64,000 nt of DNA, taken from assembly GCA_009760855.2 (NCBI GenBank), contig WPIO01000037.1:1817501-1881500 (forward strand). Reading direction: 5' to 3'. A program made the position numbers and the translations under genes. The notes under the pieces were generated by a model. The model had not been told where the DNA came from. It saw only the letters and a list, made by a program, of their open reading frames with translations, and made no database searches. Origin of the DNA: Cristatella mucedo (taxonomy: Eukaryota > Bryozoa > Phylactolaemata > Cristatellidae). Positions 23,077-64,000 of this stretch are shown one piece after another (positions within the stretch are counted from its first letter, which is position 1; every line of letters begins with the position of its first letter).

Positions 23077-25034
23077 GTACCTCTGAAATATGGCGTACCT
23101 CAGAGCTCCGTTCTAGGTCCAGTTCTTTTCACGGTTTATACTCTCCCTCTTGCTGATGTGATTGCCAAGCACAATATAGGCTTTCACTTCTATGCGGATG
23201 ACACTCAGTTGTACCTTTGCTTTGATCCCTCCCAGCCTTCGAGCACCTCAAGTTCTCTCAACTCACTTGCTGCATGTATTGATGACATCCGCACATGGAT
23301 GGCAGCAAATTTTCTAAAACTAAATGACGATAAAACTAACTTACTAGTTATGGGCAAACCCAGTGTGATTCACAAATTGGAAAGGCTGAAACTCAAAATT
23401 GGCTCTGCCAGCATATCTCCTGTTGAATCAGCTCGAAATCTAGGCGTCATATTCCAAAGCGACCTCTCGTTAGACGACCATATCAGCTCCACAGTCAAAT
23501 CTGCCTATTTTCAGCTTCATAACATTGCTAAAATTCGGGCTTGTTTAGATAAGGATACCACATCTAAGTTGGCCCATGCATTCATGACATCCCGTCTCGA
23601 CTTCTGCAACTCGCTGCTCGCTGGCCTACCGGCATGTGCAATCAGGCGATTGCAGCTCGTGAAAAACTCCGCAGTTAGGCTTGTCTGTCGTGAGCGTCGC
23701 AGTTGCCACATTACTCCACTTCTCGCCGACCTGCACTGGCTACCAAGCCAAGCCAAGTCAAGCAACGGATTGACTTCAAGGTTTTGTCACTCACATTTAG
23801 GTCACTTCATTTTTTGGCTCCAGCCCATCTCTCAGATATACTCCCCCATCAGGCCAAGCATCGTACCACCCGCTTTTCGGAATCCAACAGTCTACAAATA
23901 CCTCATACAAACCTTAAATCCTTTGGAGGCCGTGCATTTAGTTTGTATGCTCCCAAAGCCTGGAACTCCCTGCCGACCTGCGTCAGAACATCCCCTGAGC
24001 TGACCACATTTAAAAAGAATTTAAAAACACCTATTTAGGACAGCATTTAGTGGGTCCCTGTGATTCGTCCTTGATGTCCTTATGCGTGCTGACACTGTGC
24101 ATGCTGCCACTAACCACATTTGCATGCTGACCCTGTGCATGTCACCCCTAACCACGTTATTCATTTTGTTTGTTTGTAACCGAGTTCCAGGGGTCAGAGG
24201 CTAATTCCCGCCAAACCCCGCCATACTCCGGCCACGCTGCCACTCGCCATGACGCCGAGCTAGGGTAAGACGAGCGACCATCACGGTAAACCTCTTTATA
24301 ACAACGCATGCGCCAACAACAACAGGGGAACTAAACAAGTCTACAGGGAGGGTCCTATACACAGTACACTATCGGGGCGCAAGACGACGCAGCAAGTGCA
24401 AACAAACGTGTTAGTTGGGGTCAGTCGGCTTCTGCAGTCCTGTCGTTGTACTGACTCCGAATCCAATAGTACGAGCGTACGCGGTCCAAAACCCGGCTGG
24501 CTGAGTAACTGCTTGGCTAGTCCGACTCGACAACTACCACAGTCGTGAGCTTCCACCGAAAGACGCCAACACACGGGGGGGGGGGGGGGGACTTCACGAA
24601 CACGATACACGGGGACGAGGAATATACGTCTCAAAAACGAGCTAGCTATCCAGCTCCGCTCGGGCCTTGGGTACTCGGTCCCTTTCGTGCGTGGCAGCAT
24701 CGCCGGAGCACGCCTGCATGAATCCAGGTGCATAACTCGGCGAGACCGGGAGCCTCCAACACCACGACTTACTTGGCCAACTTCTCCTACCCAAGAGCCC
24801 CGATGACGTCACCGCACACATCCGGCCATGCCGTAGGTCCGACCCCGGCCTAGCCGGTGACCCTCTTTACAGCCGTCCGGTCCCAGCCAACTGAAACTAG
24901 CCTAGGTACATGTTTATCAAGCATGATTTTACTCACCATTCAATTGCATTTCGCTTTGCAGCAAATGTAAAGTGCTTGGAGAGAGATTAAGTTCTCTGAG
25001 GGCGCTTTATCAATAGCATTATTATTATTATTAT
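23077..25034 (+). mobile_element. L2/CR1-like LINE, 5'-truncated, interrupted by a solo-LTR candidate
   Basis: Starts within the reverse transcriptase at LKYGVPQ, includes the catalytic box FYADDTQLY (near 23190) and runs to the C-terminal end of the polyprotein near 24050. A short duplication near 23745 (CCAAGCCAAGTCAAGC where the copy at 57.7 kb has CCAGTCAAGC) shifts the frame, so this copy is dead. The 3' untranslated part continues to 24174, is interrupted by 24175-24910, and resumes to the hairpin (AAAGTGCTTGG...GGGCGCTTT) and the (ATT)n tail ending at 25034. Sequence is very close to the 57.69-59.07 kb copy, so insertion was recent. Confidence 0.9.
24175..24910. mobile_element. Solo-LTR candidate inserted in LINE 3' UTR
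   Basis: Compared with the LINE at 57.7-59.1 kb this copy has 736 extra bases. The insert begins TGTAACCGAG and ends CCTAGGTACA, the TG...CA ends of LTRs, with near-inverted termini. TGTT lies on both sides (24171-24174 and 24911-24914), a 4 bp target duplication. A possible TATA motif (CTCTTTATAAC) lies near 24292 and a G run near 24578. No reverse transcriptase or second LTR is present, so a solo LTR is the simplest reading; a non-autonomous DNA element is the alternative. Confidence 0.6.
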
Positions 25035-27177
25035 GGGGTCTTTCGACCGGCAAAATGTCGTGCAGGCTACTGAGTTCGAACCCGGGACGTCAGCAACACC
25101 AGAATCGTGGCGCTAATCAGTACTGAGGCTCAGAATCATGAGCACTAATTTCTCGGGCGGCAAAGACACTGGAAGCTACAATTCTCGTCTCGCCAAGCTT
25201 ACTCGTTAGCGACTTTTCACAGCAGTCTCAGGCTATCAGAGCAGAGTCCTTCCGGTACATGCTAAGAGGGCTACGAGCCATTTAGTCGTACATAAAGTCT
25301 ACAGCGATCTCCAACAGTAAGCATGCTACACTTTGTGTGTATCCGGTGGTTAGTATCGCGGGTTATGTACCCTGGTGTCTCGGGCTCGAATCTTGCAGGG
25401 GAGGTAGGGCTTTTAACGAACATATGACGTTAAACGTAACCGGGCAATTCGTAGTGCAAACGTGCACATGGGACAACCTGAGGAGTTCTACTAAAGTGCT
25501 GCCGCTGCAGGGTCAAGGTCACGCGCCGGCCACTGTACATGACGACAAAACTACATTGCTTCTGCTAGGCGCATCTTAGAGACGAAAGCGTCCCGTCAAA
25601 TACTTCTTTTTTAGTTACGTTCGCTTAATTATACGCTGTACTCTAGCACTCAGACAGCACAAGAGTCCAACCTCCCTGTGGCTACACTTTAATACAAAAT
25701 GCTCATTGAACAAGAAGATATAAAGTTTAATGCACAACTTCTGGGCATAAAGCTAGACAATAATCGGATGCTGTCATCTTACTACGGGATATCTGACAAA
25801 ATTCTAAGCTGCTTATTGCAGCAATGTGGAGCCGAAAAGACTCTTTCCAGGGACTTGTACACAGCCAATTTCTCGCAACCTGTAGGCTGTCACAACTTAC
25901 ACACAGTCACTTCTACGGTATCCATTATATTTTAAAAATTCCTCAATTACAAAATGACTATCTTTTAAGTAGACATATTGCTAATTCAATGCAAAATAGT
26001 TTGCAATGTTCGCAGGCGTCCTACTGTCAGCATTTGCGGTAACTTCACTTAAATGTGATGAACTGAGCTGCCCTGAGGTAGGTGGCCATTTCTTTATCGA
26101 GAAGCAAGGAGAAGCGTGACGAGTGTGGCCCGCACCAGTAGTGCACCAAATATTTCTCGAAGCATGCTGCGACGAGCTGCCAACCTTCCGGCGTCGTTCG
26201 CCGGAAGTTGGGCGCACTACTCGAAGCTTAATCTTAAGCTTCGGCACAATTGTGCACAAAGGACTGCCCGGTTTTGACTCAGGCTACCGGCGGCCATCTT
26301 TTGCTGCCTAAACTTGCATGTAAAGGTTTTCAATGAGAATTCTGGCAGCAATTGTATTTAAAAGTAGCTTGATGGAGGTTGCCATGAGAAAGCCAACTGA
26401 GTGAAAACATGTAGCTCAACTTATTCCGATGTCATAATGTAGCTAAGTCGACAGTCACTTCTTGATGACAACGATTGAGCCAGCCAGCCAGAGCTGGAAC
26501 AATGGCGTGATGCTCGCTGTACCAAAGGTGCTGTCTAAGTACATCTTTTATTATCCCAGGTGCACATAGTTTATCAATTATAACAAAACATGGCTTCGGA
26601 CGTTGGCCAAGCATGGTCTAATGCTGATAAAATCGCTGAGATATAGCATGGTGATCCAGCATCACGGCTTATTAGCAAAAACCATGACCGGAAAGGCAAA
26701 ATATTTCAGCACAGGCCACGTGACGGCAAACACCTCTTACTAGAAATACGGCTGTATGCACGACGTTTCATAGTCAACGGAAGTTACATACATCGCAGGT
26801 GTCTAAACGCAACAGCATGCGAAACAGTAACAAAAAATAGCGGAAGCGCTGCTATTTTGTAATGAAATAGCACATAATCAAGCACTGCTTAGGACAAAGT
26901 TGCTTGAAAAAACTTCAAAATAAGCGCCAACAAGTGGGGAGGCCAAGTAGAGTACATGCACGAGGACGAGAATTCGTCCAGTTTCGTGGGGGAAAGAATT
27001 TGAAAGATTCCCTCATTCCCAGATTTGGTGACCACTGCTGATGCTGCAGGGGGAGGGGAGGAGGAGGCTGCGGTACGAAGACAATAGCCGGATACCAGCT
27101 GTCTCGAACGTGCGACGACGACAAGGTTCGCTCGGCAAACCAGCGTTCGCGTCGCAGCAAGCGACGGCGGGCTCGCG
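25035..27177. other. 3' flank of RXYLT1, little recognised
   Basis: B-box-like pieces near 25075 (GAGTTCGAACCC) and 25382 (GGGCTCGAATC) hint at decayed SINEs. TTTATT at 26547-26552 is AATAAA on the minus strand, a candidate poly(A) signal about 630 bp beyond the RXYLT1 stop. No other gene seen. Confidence 0.4.
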
Positions 27178-59808
<32,631 letters not shown>

Positions 59809-59809
59809 C

Positions 59810-61000
59810 TGAGAAGTGAAACAACAGGCAACAACAGCGTGCCTGCTTTGGTCACAACATCAGCTCGGCTGCTGCTTGAGCAAGAAAGAGCCCGGCCACG
59901 TCACACTCCGGCCACGACATCGTACGCACTGGCAAACGGCAGCCCCAAGCAACAGCACGCAAGCAGCCTGCCCCCTTGCGCACTCGGAGAAGCGGCCGTC
60001 ACGAGAATGAGAGCAAAGGAGCTACTCGTTCGTGAGCTCAACACCAAACACAGGTGTGGAACGAACGGCACGGCATTCTGGCTGCCCTGCACCGCCCCCC
60101 CCCCCCGGCGTTGCTCTTGCGCAAACCGGACCTTGACCTCGCCACTGCTGGCAGTGCTTTCCTCCACTGGAAGCCGAGAACTGCAGCCCTTGACCTGATC
60201 TCGCTACCAGAACGGGTTGTGGTTAGCGGCAGAGCGCACCCCCTACTGCAGCAGCAGCAGCAGCATCGTGGCTCGACCCAACTCCTGCACCCAGCAGCCG
60301 GAGCCGCAGCAGCTACTGCCCCCTCCCTGCTGCTGCTGCTGATGGCCATCAAGCACTATAGGAAAGGCAGAAATGACTGCCCAAAGCAGCAACGAGGGTG
60401 TGCAACTTTGTCCGATGTCTCTGCTCCTTTAAATGCAAAGGGTGCGCCGTAGGGGACCATGAACCTTGACATGCAGCTTTCTATTTCTGAATGACACGCT
60501 ACTTTGGTTGGGCAGCATGACATTGATGAGCTTTGACTGTGTGCATTGCATAAACTTGCATGGCTGAGTCGCTAAAAGAGAGTGAGTGCAACTGCCAAAG
60601 CTACTAAACTGTGGTTCTGTCTCAAAATGTCTTTTTTATACAAATTGGACGATGGTGTTAACCGCCACAAGCTTTCTCATTGTACATATGCAGCCTGCAG
60701 CTGTAAGTGTGCAAAATGCATCTATTCGGCTCAGCTTCCCCCTTGCTGCAGTAAACTTTCTTTTTTAGAGCAGAGCAGCAGAGCAGAGTAGGCTGAAAAT
60801 ACACGATCCGAGATTAACTTTAAGGAGGCGTGTGGCTAGCATTGCACTACGATTCTTAGTGAAGGATGTCTCTGCAAAGGTCCAGCCTGGCCGCTCCCTG
60901 TTCTTTGTCATTCACTCTCCTCGCTATCTTGCTTTCTTCTCCTTTCCTATGCTCTCTTCATTCATCCCTTCTCTCCTTTCTCACCGGCTCTCCTCAAGCT
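59810..61000. other. RXYLT1 5' region, no exon found
   Basis: C run at about 60094-60105 and CAG/CTG patches near 60248-60268 and 60328-60345. Searched on the minus strand for a Met-hydrophobic anchor exon ending in phase 1; none convincing. Confidence 0.4.
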
Positions 61001-61002
61001 CT

Positions 61003-61712
61003 CTCTGTAATAATAATAATAATAATAATAATGCATTTGATATAGCACCCTCAGAGAACTCAATCTCTCTCTAGGTGCTTTACGTATGCTGCAGAGGAAG
61101 CAGATCGAATGGTTAGTGGTAGCATGCTCAATAAACAACAAGAATAACATGGTTAGGGATGACATGCACAGGGTCAGCACGCATAAGGACATAAAGGACG
61201 AATCGCGGGGACCCACTAAATACTGCGATAAATATATGTTTTTAGTTTCTTTTTAAACGTGGTCAAGTCGGGAGATGTCGTGATGCAAGTCAGGAGTGAG
61301 TTCTACGCTTTGGAAGCATGCGAGCTAAAGGCGCGGTCTCAAAAGGATTTGAGATTTGTACGAGGTATAGGTAGGAAGTAAGATTCCAAAAAGCCGGTGG
61401 TACGATGCTTAGCCTGGTGGGGCAGTAGATCTGATAGGTAGGCTGGAGCCAAAGAATGAAGAGACCTAAAAGTGAGTGACAAAACCTTGAAGTCAATGCG
61501 TTGCTTGACTGGGAGCCAGTGCAGGTCGGCGAGAAGTGGCGTGATGTGGCAACTTCGACACTTACGACAGACAAGCCTATCTGCAGAGTTTTGCATCAGC
61601 TGTAAGCACCTGAGTGCATAGGCCGGTAGACAATAAGCAGTGAGTTACAGAAGTCAAGACGCGATATCACAAATGTATGGACCAATTTAGATGTGGCATC
61701 CCTGTCTAAACA
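61003..61712 (-). mobile_element. L2-like LINE 3' fragment
   Basis: Reversed ATT tail (61007-61032), hairpin GATATAGCACCCTCAGAGAA, 3' UTR, then C-terminal reverse transcriptase coding: QNSADRLVCRKCRSCHITP, LLADLHWLPVKQRIDFKVL. 5' end at about 61712, next to a (CTGT)n stretch (61720-61740). Confidence 0.9.
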
Positions 61713-62020
61713 AGCCCTCTGCCTGTCTGTCTGTCTGTGTCTCATTTTCCATTTTGCAACAGCATATTTTAAGATCGTCATTTCCGGACACTAAACTACT
61801 ACAGCCTCCACCATCATCACAGGAGTGATTAGATTTGTGCAGCAGCTAACGACGGCCCAAGCCAAGCAACTGAAGTACCAGCAGCTGAGGGAAGGTACCA
61901 CCAAACGATATCGGTTATGTGTGTAGTCCTGGCAAGCCAGGCAACACTCTCCAATACAACACTGACCCGATGCTGATCGAAAGCAGACATGCAGACTACT
62001 CTACTCAGATTGACTCCAGG

Positions 62021-62196
62021 CAGAGTAATAGTGAACAGAGGGCTAAGGGGTTAAGAGCTAGAAATAGGTAAAACGATGGCAGCAGCTGTTGCAGCAGTGG
62101 CCTAGACAGAGCAGGTCCAGCACGGTACTAGCAACTCGGTCCGTGGGGGCAGGGCACCTGTTCTGGCTCCCTTCACCATCGCTTGCTCACCGGCCC
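62021..62196. repeat. Left copy of a 170 bp direct repeat flanking a LINE
   Basis: From CAGAGTAATAGTGAACAG to TTGCTCACCGGCCC; more than 90% the same by eye as 62572-62743. Confidence 0.9.
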
Positions 62197-62198
62197 CT

Positions 62199-62232
<34 letters not shown>

Positions 62233-62571
62233 CACTAGATAAAGCGCCCTCAGAGAACTCAATGTCTTTCTAGGCACTTTACATTTGCTGCTAAGGGAAA
62301 CGCGATTGAATGATGAGTAATATCATGCTTGATAAACATGGATAACATGGTTAGCGGTGACATGCACACGGTCAGCATGCAAATGTGGTTAGTGGCAGCA
62401 GGCACAGTGTCAGCACACATAAGCACATGAAGGACGAATAACAGGGACCCACTAAATGCTGTCCTAAATAGGTGTGTTTTAAGTTCTTTTTAAAAAACAA
62501 GTTCTTTGAGTTCTTTTTTTTGTAATGTGGTCGAGTCAGGGGATGTTCTGACGCAAGTCGGGAGGGAGTTC
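62197..62571 (-). mobile_element. L2-like LINE 3'-end insertion
   Basis: Reversed ATT tail, hairpin AGATAAAGCGCCCTCAGAGA and TTTCTAGGCACTTTACATTT, 3' UTR and about 100 bp of C-terminal coding up to GGAGGGAGTTCCAG. It sits exactly between the two 170 bp direct repeats. Confidence 0.9.
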
Positions 62572-62743
62572 CAGAGTAATAGTGAACAGGGGGTGGGGGT
62601 TAAGCTAGAAATAGGTAAAACGATGGCAGCAGCTGTTGCAGCAGTGGCCTAGACAGAACAGGTCCAGCACAGTCCGTGCAACTCGGTCCGTGGGGGCAGG
62701 GCACCTGTTCTGGCTTCCTTCACCATCACTTGCTCAATGGCCC
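62572..62743. repeat. Right copy of the 170 bp direct repeat
   Basis: Matches 62021-62196 with a few substitutions and small indels (GGGGGTGGGGGTTAAGC where the left copy has GAGGGCTAAGGGGTTAAG). Confidence 0.9.
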
Positions 62744-63793
62744 GTGTTCTTGCAGGAGCCACTTTCCAGCAAGTAGCCCTACCACGGCCCCCCCCAGCCT
62801 GTGCAAGGGAGCCCCAGGACAAAGCAGATCTTCCCAGCCAACACAACGCAGCACAGCGCTTAGAAACGCTGCCACAATCGTTAGCCAATTCACCAGCCGC
62901 CAACTGAAATTCCCTCTTCTCTGTTTGGATCATTAAACTACGTCCACTCGAATGCACCGTCGAGCTTTAGCAGAGCAGGCCAGTCTGCCTGGTCACAGCA
63001 AGCTGAAGAACCGAAGCCTGTTGCTAGCCACACTGCAGTCAGGAACCGGATGCCATGGGGCTGCAACCAGGTTGGAAAGCTGCGCTCCCTTCGATCGAAC
63101 TCCCATATGATCTAGTAGCGAGATAGCGAGATAGTGAGCTGGAGTGCCTCACTTGCAAGGCATGCCGAGTCGCTTCGACTTGCAACGATGCTCGAGGGTT
63201 GATAAGCTGGCATCTCGGCTGCTCGGACAACTCGATCAAGCTCAGTCCCACACAGATGGACCTGAATTTTTTTTCATTACCAAATACCCTTTTACAATCC
63301 TAGCACTTACCGTAAGCCCAAACCAAAATGGGATTTTTTTTACAACTTTTGAGCTACATGCACATACGTTTGAGAGCAGTTCAGCCCTTGCGAAAAATGG
63401 CTGCAGTCAGATAAAAGTCACAAGAGAGAGGTCGCGGAGGCAGAGGTGATGGCCGCAACCACAGCAGCAACACTAATACAGCGCTGATTATGCATAGAGA
63501 CATTACGAACTTTCTTCTATGGGCTTTATGCACATAGCACGAAGCTCAATACGGTGTCCAGTATCTGTTTATATTTACACTAATAAAAACTATTTTGGAG
63601 ATATCTTTATCGTTTAGGATTTATGTTTATGCATGCTATTTAGGTTTACAGTTTTAAGATTAGGGGTTTAGGGTTAACAAAGGCTGGCTACCATACTGAA
63701 CTGGCTGGTCTGGGCACAGGGCTCATTGCAGAAACTTTGCTGTTTCTACGCACAATCGGCGCCCTGTCAGCTGAGCAGCAGCAGCTGCAGTAG
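62744..63793. other. No recognised feature
   Basis: Includes an A/T-rich stretch near 63560-63690; no gene, SINE or LINE piece supported. Confidence 0.4.
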
Positions 63794-64000
63794 ACTGAGC
63801 CACGCACACAACGGATCGTCCGGCTGGCTCGTTGTCTTGTCTCTGCCACCGATCGCAACAGATCCCAGCTCTGCTTGCCAGGCCTTGAACTCCGTGAGCT
63901 GGATAGATGCCCACAGGTGGAGACAATGCCAAATGAAACCTTGCCATACATGGACATTGCCGACATTGCCAAGCAAGCGAGGCCGCGCTCCTTGTTGCTT
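63794..64000 (+). CDS. Open frame at the right edge, possible exon
   Basis: After a possible acceptor (GCTGCAGTAG before 63794) the plus strand is open to the window end for 69 codons: TEPRTQRIVRLARCLVSAT, LCLPGLELRELDRCPQVET, MPNETLPYMDIADIAKQAR. The composition is protein-like, but I recognise no family, and 69 open codons can occur by chance. It could belong to the plus-strand coiled-coil gene. Confidence 0.25.

Noticed and set aside
59901-60352. Missing first exon of RXYLT1
   Set aside because: Frames here are Ala/Cys-rich from CTG repeats; no Met followed by a hydrophobic anchor and phase-1 donor was found.
63655-63680. Telomere-like TTAGGG sequence
   Set aside because: Only one or two imperfect units (AGGGGTTTAGGGTTAAC); also AACCCTAAACCC near 55572. 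Too short for an interstitial telomere.

Overview
The window is nuclear DNA from an invertebrate animal. Genes are split into short exons with GT/AG introns and matching phases. The intergenic and intronic DNA is full of L2/CR1-type LINE copies, tRNA-derived SINEs, a Tc1/mariner relic and very long microsatellites. No bacterial, organellar or viral gene set is seen. I cannot name the species; an arthropod or a spiralian would both fit.

Two conserved genes could be rebuilt by hand, both on the minus strand. (1) 17207 down to 6512, and tentatively to 2334: a cyclic-nucleotide-binding protein of the CNBD2 type, with ten phase-compatible exons (about 487 residues) plus two weaker C-terminal exons. 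(2) 59808 down to 27178: RXYLT1 (TMEM5), the Golgi ribitol-5-phosphate xylosyltransferase of alpha-dystroglycan glycosylation. Five coding exons (about 449 residues) are spread over 32.6 kb; the first exon with the membrane anchor was not found. A plus-strand coiled-coil exon (about 56749-56909) lies next to, and perhaps overlaps, RXYLT1 exon 2.

Layout: 1-1423, decayed copy of a multi-copy transposon-like protein family; 2.3-17.2 kb, CNBD2-like gene with a 2.6 kb polypurine block; 17.2-27 kb, intergenic DNA with inverted repeats, CAG and GA tracts, and a LINE carrying a solo-LTR candidate; 27.2-59.8 kb, RXYLT1, whose introns hold most of the LINEs, SINEs, a Tc1/mariner fossil, a degenerate satellite of about 170 bp monomers, and long TA, CA, CAG and GA arrays; 59.8-64 kb, more LINE fragments, one of them flanked by 170 bp direct repeats.

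The two genes have no evident functional link. The mobile elements do form a system: one L2-like LINE family with a conserved 3' hairpin and ATT tail, tail-only insertions of it, and a tRNA-headed SINE that has borrowed the same hairpin. All family names are from recognition of motifs by eye; no database search was run.
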